NCBI RefSeq assembly: GCF_024600715.1
Contig: NZ_CP102332.1
Span: forward strand, 1,550,001-1,614,000
Direction of reading: 5' to 3'
Length of the DNA stretch: 64,000 nucleotides
Origin: Streptomyces changanensis
GTDB taxonomy: Bacteria; Actinomycetota; Actinomycetes; Streptomycetales; Streptomycetaceae
The position numbers and the translations under genes are program-made. Shown here piece after piece: positions 28,406-39,877 of the stretch; positions within the stretch are counted from its first letter, which is position 1, and every line of letters begins with the position of its first letter. The notes under the pieces were generated by a model, which ran no database searches, was not told the DNA's origin, and was given only the letters and a program-made list of their open reading frames with translations.

Positions 28406-28975
28406 TCAGAGGCCGTCGAGGAACGACAGCGCCGTCGCCCAGGTGCGCTCGGCCGCGTCCGCGTCGTGGTCCGGCAGATCGGGGTCGGTGTACAGGTGCC
28501 CGGCACCCCTGTACCGGTGCACCTCGACGTCCGCGCCGGCCCGCCCCATCTCCAGGTACCAGGTGTTCAGCCAGTCGTCCGGCTCGAACGGATCGGGGTC
28601 GGCCATGTGCAGTTGCACCGGCAGACCGCCCACCGACGCGTCCTCCGGCACGTCGTACGTGCCGTGCAGCAGGAGCAGTCCCCGCGCCTTCTCGTCGGCC
28701 ACCGCCAGCATCTGGGCGAAGGCGGCGCCCAGCGAGAACCCCGCGTACACGAGGCCCCGCTCGGAGTGCGGCGCGGCGGCGGAGACGGCCCGCCTGGCCA
28801 GCTCCTCCCAGCCGATGCGGTCCTTGATCTCCCTCCCCTCCTCCACGGACGCGGCGGTTTGGCCGCCGTAGAGGTCGGGCACGTGCACCTGGTGCCCAGC
28901 GGCGCGCAGCCGGTCCGCGGCGGCGTGCACCGCGGGGCGCGGCCCGTAGACCGAGTGGAACAGCATGATCTCCAT
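28406..28975 (-). CDS. Dienelactone hydrolase family protein
   Basis: A 189-residue alpha/beta hydrolase of the dienelactone hydrolase family. The nucleophile elbow is G-F-S-L-G with Ser81 instead of the cysteine of classical dienelactone hydrolases; the Asp and His of the triad are probably in LHMADPDPF and YRGAGHLYTD. The natural substrate is unknown. The ATG at 28975 lies about 8 nt after AAGGAT and begins MEIMLFHSVYG; a longer start at 28996 (MWCKDDR) is not supported. Confidence 0.85.
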   Translation of the reverse strand: MEIMLFHSVYGPRPAVHAAADRLRAAGHQVHVPDLYGGQTAASVEEGREIKDRIGWEELARRAVSAAAPHSERGLVYAGFSLGAAFAQMLAVADEKARGLLLLHGTYDVPEDASVGGLPVQLHMADPDPFEPDDWLNTWYLEMGRAGADVEVHRYRGAGHLYTDPDLPDHDADAAERTWATALSFLDGL

Positions 28976-29013
28976 CCGGTCATCCTTACACCACACGTCG
29001 AGCGTCCGGAGTC

Positions 29014-30300
29014 ATGGAGAACGTACTGCGCCCCCTGATCGTCCTCGGCGGCTCGATCCTCCTCACCCTGCTCGTCGGCTGGCTGGCCGACCTGCTGCTG
29101 CGGCGGGCCGACGAGCGCCACCACGAGACCCCGCTCTGGGGGCTGCTGCGGCGCTGCCGGATACCGCTCCAGCTGGTGATGCTCAGCGCGCTGCTGCGCG
29201 GGGCGTACCGCCAGACGGCGTGGCGGATCATCCAGGACCACGCCACGGGCATCGGCCGCGCGCTGACGCTCGTGCTGATCGGTGCCAGCGCGTGGCTGGT
29301 GATGCGGATCGCGTCGGCCGTCGTCGAGGCGACGTACACCCGCTACGCCGCGACGACCCGCAACGCCGAGCGGCGCCGCCGGGTCCGCACCCAGGTCACC
29401 CTGATCATGAGGATCGTCACGGCGGTGGTCGGCGTGGTCGCCACGGCGGCGATGCTGCTGACGTTCCCCGACTTCCGGGCCGTCGGCACGTCGATGCTGG
29501 CCTCCGCCGGCATCATCGGCATCGTCGCGGGTGTCGCCGCCCAGTCCACCCTCAGCAACGTCTTCGCCGGGTTCCAGATCGCCTTCGGTGACATGGTGCG
29601 CATAGGGGACACCGTGGTGGTGGACGGGGAGTGGGGCGTGGTCGAGGAGGTCACGCTGACCTTCCTCACCGTCCGGACCTGGGACGAGCGCCGGATCACG
29701 ATGCCCGTCTCGTACTTCACCAGCAAGCCCTTCGAGAACTGGTCGCGCGGCGGCCCGCAGATCACCGGGACCGTCTACTTCCACCTGGACCACGCGGCCC
29801 CGGTGCCGCTCATGCGCGAACGGATGCACCGGCTCCTCCAGGAGTCGCCGGAGTGGGACGGCCGGAGCTGGTCGCTCGCCGTCACGGACACGACCCCGAG
29901 CACGATCGTCGTCCGGGCGGTGGTCACCGCCCGGAACGCCGACGACGTCTGGACGCTCCGGTGCGACGTGCGGGAGCAGCTCGTCACCTGGCTCTCGGAG
30001 CACCACCCGTACGCCCTGCCGCGCGTGGCGACCACGACGGCGCCCGGCCGGGCCGGCGACCCCACCCGCCCCGACCGCGCCCACCGCGACGACGTCCGCC
30101 CGGACGGCGTCGACCGTGCCGACGGAGCCGAGGGAAGCGGCCGTGTCGACGGGCGCGGCGGCGCCGACGGCGACGGCCGGCGCCCCGACCGCGACCCCTC
30201 CGACCGGGAGCGCCCCGACCTCGGGCGCGGACCCGAACGCGACCGGCGGACCGAGCACGGCCGTACCGTCGAACGCGGCCGGGGTCGCGCACGGCGCTGA
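29014..30300 (+). CDS. Mechanosensitive ion channel, MscS family, with disordered Asp/Arg tail
   Basis: A 428-residue membrane channel. N-terminal helices (about residues 5-25, 45-60, 85-105, 128-150) lead to the pore helix and the MscS beta domain (GIIGIVAGVAAQSTLSNVFAG, then FGDMVRIGDTVVVDG). The last 90 or so residues are a low-complexity Asp/Arg/Gly/Pro tail (RPDRAHRDDVRPDGVDRADG), unlike the core. It probably protects against hypo-osmotic shock. The start is the ATG at 29014 behind CCGGAG; it diverges from the dienelactone-hydrolase-like gene over only 38 bp. Confidence 0.9.
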   Translation: MENVLRPLIVLGGSILLTLLVGWLADLLLRRADERHHETPLWGLLRRCRIPLQLVMLSALLRGAYRQTAWRIIQDHATGIGRALTLVLIGASAWLVMRIASAVVEATYTRYAATTRNAERRRRVRTQVTLIMRIVTAVVGVVATAAMLLTFPDFRAVGTSMLASAGIIGIVAGVAAQSTLSNVFAGFQIAFGDMVRIGDTVVVDGEWGVVEEVTLTFLTVRTWDERRITMPVSYFTSKPFENWSRGGPQITGTVYFHLDHAAPVPLMRERMHRLLQESPEWDGRSWSLAVTDTTPSTIVVRAVVTARNADDVWTLRCDVREQLVTWLSEHHPYALPRVATTTAPGRAGDPTRPDRAHRDDVRPDGVDRADGAEGSGRVDGRGGADGDGRRPDRDPSDRERPDLGRGPERDRRTEHGRTVERGRGRARR

Positions 30301-30315
30301 CCGCGCGCCGGCGGC

Positions 30316-30369
30316 CCTGCGGGCGCGCGTCACCCTGCGGGCGCGCGTTACCCTGCGGGCGCGCCGGTC
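30316..30369. repeat. 18-bp tandem repeat, 3 copies, between convergent genes
   Basis: CCTGCGGGCGCGCGTCAC, then the same with TTAC at the end, then a third copy ending CCGGTC: units at 30316-30333, 30334-30351 and 30352-30369. The array fills the 98-bp gap between the MscS and antiporter stop codons. Confidence 0.75.
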
Positions 30370-30398
30370 CCGGGCGGGCGCGGCCGGTACGGCCCGGG

Positions 30399-31985
30399 TC
30401 AGCGGAGGCTGCGCACGTCGAGCTGGTACAGCACCCGGTCGACGACCTCCGGGTCGGAGCCGGGTTCGTTGCGCGCGGCGAGGACCTCGTGCCGCGCGGC
30501 GGAGAGCAGCTCGTGCTGGACGCGGTGGACGGTCCGGAAGTCCTCGGCGCGCCGTTCGTAGGCGACCCGCCGCTCCTCGTCGACGAGGTCCGGGCTGATG
30601 CGCGCCCCGATGTCGAGGGCCAGCCGCCGCAGCCGCTCGACCAGTTCGTCGGGGAGCCCCTCGGTGCGCTGGATCTCCTTCAGCCGCCGTTTCGCGGCGA
30701 GGGCGGCGCGCAGCGCGAGCTCCCGTTCGAGGCGCCGCTCCTCGTCGCTGTCGGCGCGCACGCCGAGCCGGCCGACGAGCCAGGGCAGCGTGAGTCCCTG
30801 GAAGACCAGCGTGGCGATGATCACGCAGAAGGCGATGAAGAGGATCTCGTCCCGCCCGGGGAACGCGCCACCGGCGTCCGTGGTGAGCGGGATGGCCAGT
30901 GCCAGCGCGACGGACGCGACGCCGCGCATCCCCGACCACCACATGACGACGGTCTCCCGCCAGCTCATCGGGATCTCCTCGGCCGACGCGCGGCGCGTGT
31001 GGAGCCGCTTCGCGAGCCAGGTCGCGGGCAGCAGCCACAGCAACCGCACCCCCACGACGGTCACGACGACCACCGCGCCCCAGCCGAGCATCCGCCCCAC
31101 ACGCCCCTCGGCGAACTCGAACACCGCGCTCAGCTCCAGGCCGACCAGCCCGAAGGCGACGCCGGTGACCAGGGTGTCGACGATCTCCCAGAAGGTGCGG
31201 CCGGCCAGCCGTCCCGTCACGTCGTCCGCGTCGAGGGTGTGGCGGGCCAGGACGAGGGCGGTGACCAGGACCGCGAGGACGCCGGAGCCGTGCAGCTCCT
31301 CGGCGAGGGAGTAGGCGACGAACGGCAGCAGGAGCGTGAGCCCCGTCCGGAGGGTGGCGTCGTCGAGCGCGCCCGCCAGCCGGGCGCCCAGCTTGCCGAG
31401 GAGCAGGCCGACGGCGAGGGCGACGACCGCGGCGAGCAGCAGTTCGAGGCCGGCGCCGGCCCAGGAGAAGGTCCCGGCGACGACCGCGCCGACGGCGACG
31501 TGGTAGACGACGATCGCCGTCACGTCGTTGAAGAGGCCCTCGCCCTCCAGGATCGAGACGAGGCGGCGGGGCAGTCCGACGGACCCGGCGACGGCGGTCG
31601 CGGCGATCGGGTCGGGCGGCGCGACGAGGGCGCCGAGCGCGACGGCGGCGGCGATGGGCAGGCCGGGGACCACGGTGTGCGCGACGGCGGCGACGACGGC
31701 CGTGGTGACCAGGACGAGCGCCACCGCGAGCAGCAGGATCGGCCGCATGTTCACCGCGTACTGCCGCCAGGAGGTGCGCTGCACCGTGGCGTACAGCAGC
31801 GGCGGCAGGACCAGCGGCAGGATGAGCTCGGGCGGGACGTCGACGTTCGGCACGAACGGCAGGAAGGCGAGGACGATCCCGAGCAGCGTCATGAGGACCG
31901 GCGCGGGCACCTTGAGGCGGTCGCCCAGGGGCACGGCCAGCAGGGCGCCGAGCAGCAGTAGGAGAAGCAGAGCCAACTGGTCCAC
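30399..31985 (-). CDS. Na+/H+ antiporter, CPA1 family
   Basis: A 528-residue monovalent cation/proton antiporter. About 12 transmembrane helices occupy residues 1-415; the ion-binding region contains ALGALVAPPDPIAATAV in helix 5 and EGLFNDVTAIVVYHVAVG in helix 6. A 110-residue charged helical C-terminal cytoplasmic domain (EERRLERELALRAALAAKRR) follows, typical of regulatory tails in this family. GTG start at 31985, giving MDQLALLLLLLLGALLAVPL. Role: pH and sodium homeostasis. Confidence 0.92.
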   Translation of the reverse strand: MDQLALLLLLLLGALLAVPLGDRLKVPAPVLMTLLGIVLAFLPFVPNVDVPPELILPLVLPPLLYATVQRTSWRQYAVNMRPILLLAVALVLVTTAVVAAVAHTVVPGLPIAAAVALGALVAPPDPIAATAVAGSVGLPRRLVSILEGEGLFNDVTAIVVYHVAVGAVVAGTFSWAGAGLELLLAAVVALAVGLLLGKLGARLAGALDDATLRTGLTLLLPFVAYSLAEELHGSGVLAVLVTALVLARHTLDADDVTGRLAGRTFWEIVDTLVTGVAFGLVGLELSAVFEFAEGRVGRMLGWGAVVVVTVVGVRLLWLLPATWLAKRLHTRRASAEEIPMSWRETVVMWWSGMRGVASVALALAIPLTTDAGGAFPGRDEILFIAFCVIIATLVFQGLTLPWLVGRLGVRADSDEERRLERELALRAALAAKRRLKEIQRTEGLPDELVERLRRLALDIGARISPDLVDEERRVAYERRAEDFRTVHRVQHELLSAARHEVLAARNEPGSDPEVVDRVLYQLDVRSLR

Positions 31986-32054
31986 GGTGCGAGGCCCTCC
32001 ACCCGCTGGGAAACGCCGGGGTCAGGGCTCCACCCTGCCACGCCGCCCGGTGGA

Positions 32055-32522
32055 TCAGAGCGTGCGGCGCATCGCCAGGTGCGGTATTCCCGCGTCGAGG
32101 AACTCCTCGCCGTACGGCCCGTAGCCGAGCCGCCGGTAGAAGTCGAGGGCGTGGGTCTGCGCGTGCAGGTCCACGGCGGTCAGGCCCCGGGCCCGCGCCG
32201 CGTCCTCGATGGCCCGGACGAGCGCCGCCCCGACGCCGAGGCCGCGGGCTTCCCGCGTGACGGCGAGGCGGCCGAGCGCGCCGACGCCCTCGGCGCCACC
32301 CGTGCGGCCCGCGGCGTCCGGACCGTACAGGAGCCGGCCCGTGCCGAGGGTGACACCGTCGGCGGTGTGCTCGGCGATGACGTGCACGGCCGTGGCGTCG
32401 TACGCGTCGTACTCGATCTCCTCCGGGACGCCCTGCTCGACGACGAACACCGCGCGCCGGACGGCGAAGGCCGCCGCGCGGTCCTCCTCCGTCCGAACCT
32501 CCCGGACGCGGTAGGGGGTCAC
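32055..32522 (-). CDS. GNAT family N-acetyltransferase
   Basis: A 155-residue acetyltransferase. The acetyl-CoA binding motif is [15 protein letters not shown] (R-x-x-G-x-G/A), followed by [20 protein letters not shown], the usual C-terminal strand-helix. The N-terminal [20 protein letters not shown] resembles the ElaA-like subgroup. Substrate unknown. The GTG at 32522 overlaps the stop of the RluA-type gene (GTGA), so the two are translationally coupled. Confidence 0.88.
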   Translation of the reverse strand: MTPYRVREVRTEEDRAAAFAVRRAVFVVEQGVPEEIEYDAYDATAVHVIAEHTADGVTLGTGRLLYGPDAAGRTGGAEGVGALGRLAVTREARGLGVGAALVRAIEDAARARGLTAVDLHAQTHALDFYRRLGYGPYGEEFLDAGIPHLAMRRTL

Positions 32523-33460
32523 GCGCTCTCCGCGGCGATGGTGTCGAGGGCGAGCCGGAGGTCGTCGGGGTAGCCGCTCTCGAACTCGACCCACTGGCCG
32601 TCCGCCGGGTGCTCGAAGCCGAGGCGCACCGCGTGCAGCCACTGGCGGGTCAGCCGCAGGCGCTTGGCGAGGGTGGGGTCGGCGCCGTACGTCAGGTCGC
32701 CGACGCAGGGGTGCCGATGCGCGGACATGTGGACGCGGATCTGGTGCGTCCGACCCGTCTCCAGCTTGATGTCGAGGAGGGACGCGGCCCGGTACGCCTC
32801 GATGAGGTCGTAGTGCGTGACGGACGGCTTGCCCTCGGCGGTGACGGCCCACTTGTAGTCGTGCTGGGGGTGGCGGCCGATCGGCGCGTCGATCGTGCCG
32901 CTCAGCGGGTCCGGGTGGCCCTGGACGAGCGCGTGGTACCGCTTGTCGACGACCCGCTCGCGGAACTGCGCCTTCAGCAGCGTGTAGGCGCGCTCCGACT
33001 TGGCGACGACCATCAGCCCGGACGTGCCCACGTCGAGGCGGTGCACGATGCCCTGGCGCTCGGCGGCGCCGGACGTGGAGATCCGGTACCCGGCCGCGGC
33101 GAGGCCGCCGATCACGGTCGTGCCGGTCCAGCCGGGGCTCGGGTGCGCGGCGACACCGACCGGCTTCATGATCACGACGATGTCGTCGTCGTCGTGGACG
33201 ATCTCCATCCCCTCGACCGGCTCGGCGACGACCCGCACCGGCGCGGGCGCCCCGGGCATCTCGACCTCCAGCCAGGCACCACCCGTGACGCGCTCGGACT
33301 TGCCGACCACCGCGCCGTCGACGAGGACCTTCCCGGCGGAGGCCAGCTCGGCCGCCTTGGTGCGGGAAAAGCCGAACATGCGGGCGATGGCGGCGTCGAC
33401 GCGCTCGCCCTCCAGGCCGTCGGGAACGGGCAGCGTGCGGATCTCGGGAAGCGTACTCAC
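32519..33460 (-). CDS. RluA-family pseudouridine synthase (RluD-like)
   Basis: Isomerises specific uridines in rRNA. 313 residues: an S4 RNA-binding domain (about 18-75), then the catalytic domain with the family motif [12 protein letters not shown], in which Asp143 is the nucleophile. The architecture (S4 plus RluA) matches RluD/YlyB-type enzymes that act on 23S rRNA. It follows lspA by 60 bp, a common lspA-rluD pairing. ATG start at 33460. Confidence 0.92.
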   Translation of the reverse strand: MSTLPEIRTLPVPDGLEGERVDAAIARMFGFSRTKAAELASAGKVLVDGAVVGKSERVTGGAWLEVEMPGAPAPVRVVAEPVEGMEIVHDDDDIVVIMKPVGVAAHPSPGWTGTTVIGGLAAAGYRISTSGAAERQGIVHRLDVGTSGLMVVAKSERAYTLLKAQFRERVVDKRYHALVQGHPDPLSGTIDAPIGRHPQHDYKWAVTAEGKPSVTHYDLIEAYRAASLLDIKLETGRTHQIRVHMSAHRHPCVGDLTYGADPTLAKRLRLTRQWLHAVRLGFEHPADGQWVEFESGYPDDLRLALDTIAAESA

Positions 33461-33520
33461 CCGTCGAGTATGCCTTGTTCCCGTCCCGGCCCGGTCGGGC
33501 CTGTGGACGGGGGTGCCCGT

Positions 33521-34081
33521 TCAGTCCTTGTGGACGGTCCCGTCCGGGTCCAGCCCCCGGAAGGAAAGGATCACGATCAGGAAGCCGCCGCAGACGATCG
33601 CGGAGTCCGCGAGGTTGAAGACGGCGAAGTGCGCGGGCGCGATGAAGTCGACCACCGCGCCCTCGAAGACGCCCGGCGAGCGGAAGATCCGGTCGGTGAG
33701 GTTGCCGAGCGCGCCGCCGAGCAGCAGACCCAGCGCGACCGCCCAGGGGAGGCTGTACAGCTTGCGCGCCAGCCGCACGATCACCACGATCACGGCCGTC
33801 GCGATCACCGTGAAGAGGACCGTGAACGCCTCACCGATGCCGAAGGCGGCACCCGGGTTCCTGATCGCCCTGAACTCCAGCAGGCCGTCGATCACCACGA
33901 TCGGGTCGTGGTGCTCCAGCCGCGCCACGACGAGCATCTTGCTGCCCAGGTCCAGCAGGTACGCGACGAGGGCCACGGCGACGAGCGCCACGACCCTGCG
34001 CCGGCCCCGCGGCCGCTCGGCGGGCGTCCCGGCGTCGTCGTCAACGTCCGGCGTACCGATGACCTGCTCCGCCTCTGCCAC
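33521..34081 (-). CDS. lspA: Lipoprotein signal peptidase (signal peptidase II)
   Basis: Membrane aspartyl protease that cleaves the signal peptide of diacylated prolipoproteins. 186 residues with four transmembrane helices and an acidic N-terminal extension of about 28 residues. The catalytic aspartates are Asp130 (GALGNLTDR) and Asp159 (FNLADSAI), and the N-x-G-A-A-F motif is present (RNPGAAFGI). ATG start at 34081. Probably cotranscribed with the pseudouridine synthase gene. Confidence 0.95.
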   Translation of the reverse strand: MAEAEQVIGTPDVDDDAGTPAERPRGRRRVVALVAVALVAYLLDLGSKMLVVARLEHHDPIVVIDGLLEFRAIRNPGAAFGIGEAFTVLFTVIATAVIVVIVRLARKLYSLPWAVALGLLLGGALGNLTDRIFRSPGVFEGAVVDFIAPAHFAVFNLADSAIVCGGFLIVILSFRGLDPDGTVHKD

Positions 34082-34137
34082 GTGAGTCCCTCAACCTAGG
34101 TACCTGACTGGGACGAGGGTACGGCACACCCGCGCGG

Positions 34138-35460
34138 TCAGCCCCGTCGCTCCTGCTTCTGCTTGTCCTCCACGCAGAGGGTGGCCCGGGGGAACGCCTG
34201 CATGCGCGCCTTGCCGATCGGCTTGCCGCAGATCTCGCACAGGCCGTACGTACCGGCGTCGAGCCGTTGCAGCGCGTGCCGGCTCTGCTCCAGGGTGGCC
34301 CGGGCGTTCGCCGCGAGCGCCATCTCGTGCTCGCGCGTGATGTTCTTCGTCCCGGTGTCCGCCTCGTCGTGACCGGCGCCCTCCCCCGAGTCCCGCATCA
34401 GCCCCGACAGGGCCTCCTCGGAGGCGGCGAGCTCCTGCTGGAGCCGCTGCACCTCGCCCTCCAGCTCGGCGCGGGCCTCCGCCACCTCCTCGGCCGTCCA
34501 CGGCTCCTCGCCCGGCCGTACGGCCAACTCCTCGGGTGCCACATCGGCGACCCCGCGGGCCGTGGGAACGGCCACCCCGGCCGCCGTGGTCACGTCCGCC
34601 GTCTTCTTCGCTGCCACCGTCCTGGCTCCTGTCTCCTCAGCGGCCCGGGCCGCCACCTCGGCCGCGGACGCGGCCTTCTTCCCTGCCCTGCCACCCGCCG
34701 CCGCACCGGCCGCGGGCATCTCACCGACCACTCCTTCCCCACCAGCGACACCGTCACCGCGGTGAGGACCGCCGGAACCCCCCGGCGCGGCCCCCTCCGC
34801 GGCCGCCACCTTCTTGGCGATGACCGCTTTCCCGGCGGGCGCCTTCGCACCGGACGCGCTCCCCGCAGATGCCTTCCCCGCGGAGGCCCTTCCGGACCCC
34901 TCGACCGCGGTCGTCTTCCCACCGGACCCCTCGGCCCCCGACGGAACCGCCGTCTTGCCGGCCGTCTTCTTGCCGGGAGCTTTCCTGGCGGGCACCTTCT
35001 TCGCCGCAACCTTCTTGGCGGACGCCTCCTTGGCGGACGCCTTCTTCGCAGGGGCCTTCTTGGCAGCGGCCTCCTGGACAGCCACCTTCCTGGCAGGCGC
35101 CTTCCTGGCAGGCGCCTCCTTGGCAGGTGCCTTCTTGGCAGGTGCCTTCTTGGCGGACGCCTTCTTCGCGGCGGCCTTCTCGGCGGGGGCCTCCTTCCTG
35201 GCCGGCACCTTGTCTGTCGCCGTCTTCCCGGCCACCGACTGGCTGGTCGGCGCCTTTCCAGGGGCGGTCTTCCCGGGGGCGGACTTCCCGGTGGCCGCCT
35301 TCTTCCCCGTCGCGCCCGCCCGCGTGCTCGCGCGGCCCCCGGTCGGGGGCCCGTCGTCCGCCGGGGCCGCTCCGCGCGCGGCGGCGGGCGCACGGCCCGC
35401 GGCGGACGCGGCGGACCTCCCGGACGCCGTCCCCTCGACGGCGGTCTTCTTCGCCACCAT
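34138..35460 (-). CDS. TraR/DksA-type zinc finger protein with long Lys/Ala/Pro-rich N-terminus
   Basis: A 440-residue protein. Residues 1-230 are dominated by KxAPAKKA-like repeats, similar to the histone-H1-like tails of bacterial nucleoid proteins; 230-320 is Ala/Gly-rich; 320-400 is a coiled-coil hairpin ([20 protein letters not shown]); 406-440 is the TraR/DksA finger. The finger reads C408-x2-C411-x17-C429-x2-D432, so the usual fourth cysteine is Asp. By family it may bind the RNA polymerase secondary channel; the basic half should bind DNA or RNA. ATG at 35460 with GAAGGGG upstream. Confidence 0.85.
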   Translation of the reverse strand: MVAKKTAVEGTASGRSAASAAGRAPAAARGAAPADDGPPTGGRASTRAGATGKKAATGKSAPGKTAPGKAPTSQSVAGKTATDKVPARKEAPAEKAAAKKASAKKAPAKKAPAKEAPARKAPARKVAVQEAAAKKAPAKKASAKEASAKKVAAKKVPARKAPGKKTAGKTAVPSGAEGSGGKTTAVEGSGRASAGKASAGSASGAKAPAGKAVIAKKVAAAEGAAPGGSGGPHRGDGVAGGEGVVGEMPAAGAAAGGRAGKKAASAAEVAARAAEETGARTVAAKKTADVTTAAGVAVPTARGVADVAPEELAVRPGEEPWTAEEVAEARAELEGEVQRLQQELAASEEALSGLMRDSGEGAGHDEADTGTKNITREHEMALAANARATLEQSRHALQRLDAGTYGLCEICGKPIGKARMQAFPRATLCVEDKQKQERRG

Positions 35461-35472
35461 GCCGCGGCCCCT

Positions 35473-35485
35473 TCACATATTGTGA
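35473..35485. promoter_or_regulatory. 13-bp palindrome just upstream of the TraR-like gene
   Basis: TCACATATTGTGA on the plus strand (arms TCACA/TGTGA, centre TAT), 12-25 bp before the ATG at 35460 on the minus strand. It lies between the candidate promoter and the ribosome binding site, a good place for an operator or a leader hairpin. Confidence 0.4.
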
Positions 35486-35508
35486 TCTTGCTCGCGAATC
35501 GTGCTGGG

Positions 35509-35537
35509 ACGATAAATCGACTTCGGTCCCGCGGCAA
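35509..35537 (-). promoter_or_regulatory. Candidate promoter of the TraR-like gene
   Basis: Minus strand: -35 TTGCCG (35537-35532), 17-bp spacer, -10 TATCGT (35514-35509). The transcription start would be near 35502, giving a leader of about 42 nt that contains the TCACA/TGTGA palindrome. Confidence 0.5.
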
Positions 35538-35733
35538 CGGGGCACGCCGCCGGCGGCGGTCAGCCGGTACCCGACCAGGCGAGCGGGGAGGGCCCGTACC
35601 GCCGCCGTCCGCCCGGTAAGCGGGGGTGCGCCCCCGCCGGAGGCGTGCGACGGCGCACGGGGCCGTTCGGCCGTACGGACCGCGCCGCGCGCCCGCCCCG
35701 GAAAACGTGGCGACCCGCGTTCGGCCCGCCCCG

Positions 35734-35739
35734 TACACT
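35734..35739 (+). promoter_or_regulatory. Candidate -10 box for the ileS T-box leader
   Basis: TACACT fits the TAnnnT consensus and would start transcription near 35746, directly before the first conserved stem of the T-box leader. No clear -35 hexamer. Confidence 0.5.
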
Positions 35740-35745
35740 GGGCGC

Positions 35746-36029
35746 AGCGAAAGGCGTGGATGGGGACCAGTAGCGTCGCACGCGGCCATGAGCGACCCGG
35801 GGACGGTGAGAGCCCGGGGGCGAGCCCGACGTGAAGCATCACCCCGGAGCCGCCGGAAGAAAGCTTTGGCAGTGGGCTCCGCCCACGGGCGCAAGGTCAG
35901 TAGAACCGGCATCGCGACCCCAATGAGGGGGCTCCGGGCCCAGTGCCCGGCGCCAAGGAGGGTGGTACCGCGGGAGCACGCGCTCTCGTCCCTCCGACGG
36001 AACGACGAACCTGTCCGCCGGAGGATTCG
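35746..36029 (+). promoter_or_regulatory. T-box riboswitch controlling ileS (translational type)
   Basis: A leader of about 280 nt between divergent genes. The T-box sequence AGGGTGGTACCGCG is at 35959-35972; its GGTG (NCCA-pairing) bulge would read uncharged tRNA. The conserved AGTAGAACCGG block lies at about 35899. The likely specifier is ATC (Ile) at 35838-35840 in GTGAAGCATCACC. GGAGGG (35957-35962) can pair with CCCTCC (35990-35995), while CCTCCG (35991-35996) is complementary to the ileS Shine-Dalgarno CGGAGG (36019-36024). These are mutually exclusive, which implies control of translation initiation, as in other actinobacterial ileS leaders. T-box identity is secure; the specifier is inferred. 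Confidence 0.9.
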
Positions 36030-39167
<3,138 letters not shown>

Positions 39168-39174
39168 CCCCTCC

Positions 39175-39209
39175 GAAGGGCCCGGCCACCTCCCGTGGCC
39201 GGGCCCTTC
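39175..39209 (+). terminator. Perfect 15-bp ileS terminator
   Basis: GAAGGGCCCGGCCAC (39175-39189), loop CTCCC, GTGGCCGGGCCCTTC (39195-39209). It begins 8 bp after the ileS stop. Confidence 0.88.
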
Positions 39210-39245
39210 GGCTCACCCTCCACGTCCCGCACCCGGCACACGGCC

Positions 39246-39357
39246 GGGGCGGGGCCCCTCCGGGGTGCCCCCGCAGGGGTTGGCGGCGTCGGAACGGCTC
39301 CCGTACGGGACCCGAGGCCGCCGACCCCGAGGAGGTGCGCCGGAGGGGCCCCGCCCC
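39246..39357. repeat. 112-bp large imperfect palindrome (two stacked stems)
   Basis: The outer arm 39246-39263 (GGGGCGGGGCCCCTCCGG) is perfectly complementary to 39340-39357. Inside an internal loop, 39276-39292 pairs with 39312-39328 over 17 positions with one mismatch and one G-U pair. The 19-nt apical loop holds the palindrome TCCCGTACGGGA (39299-39310). No ORF of family character crosses it. It is a structured RNA, a mobile palindromic element or a protein-binding cruciform candidate. Confidence 0.75.
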
Positions 39358-39369
39358 ACCCCCACCGGC

Positions 39370-39798
39370 CCGAGGCACCGCACCGCACCACGGCCACGAG
39401 ACACCACACCCCGCCTTGGCCTCACCGCCAAGAGACACGGCCCCCGCCCTGGCCGCCACGAGACACCGCACCACGAGCCCCTGGCACGAGACACCACACC
39501 ACGGTCGCACCGCCGATGGACACCACACCCCGGCCTCACCCCCAAGAGGCACCACACCACGGCCCCACCACCAAGAGGCACCACACCCCGGCCTCACCCC
39601 CAAGAGGCACCGCACCCCGGCCTCACCCCCAAGAGGCACCACACGGCCTCACCACCAAGAGGCACCGCACCCCGGCCTCACCACCAAGAGGCACCGCACC
39701 CCGGCCTCACCCCCAAGAGGCACCACACGGCCTCACCACCAAGAGGCACCGCACCCCGGCCTCACCGCCAAGGGCCACCAGACCGACGCTCTCCACCC
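39370..39798. repeat. 29-bp minisatellite array, about 10 core units plus degenerate copies
   Basis: Core units anchored on AAGAGGCACC start at 39544, 39573, 39602, 39631, 39657, 39686, 39715 and 39741, with degenerate anchors at 39515 and 39770. The period is 29 bp, with two 26-bp units where CCC is lost. The unit reads AAGAGGCACCGCACCCCGGC followed by CTCACCCCC. Looser copies extend back to about 39370 (ACGAGACACCACACC). Because 29 is not a multiple of 3, no reading frame repeats, so it is not coding. With the palindrome and terminator it fills the 710-bp gap between ileS and divIVA. Confidence 0.88.
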
Positions 39799-39877
39799 CC
39801 ACCCACGACACCCGGCCCACGACACCCGGCCCGACTGCCTACCGACGGCTACGCGCTCATCACGCGACCCGTCCCCG

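Noticed and set aside
28976..28996. Longer start (MWCKDDR) for the dienelactone-hydrolase-like gene
   Set aside because: The family N-terminus begins at MEIMLFHS and AAGGAT is correctly spaced for the ATG at 28975.
32055..32852. Extended N-terminus for the GNAT gene inside the pseudouridine synthase gene
   Set aside because: The GTGA overlap at 32522 gives a normal GNAT length; the extension reads as an arginine-rich shadow of the upstream gene.
39515..39798. Possible CRISPR array
   Set aside because: The units are directly adjacent with no unique spacers, have no dyad symmetry and no cas genes nearby. It is a minisatellite.
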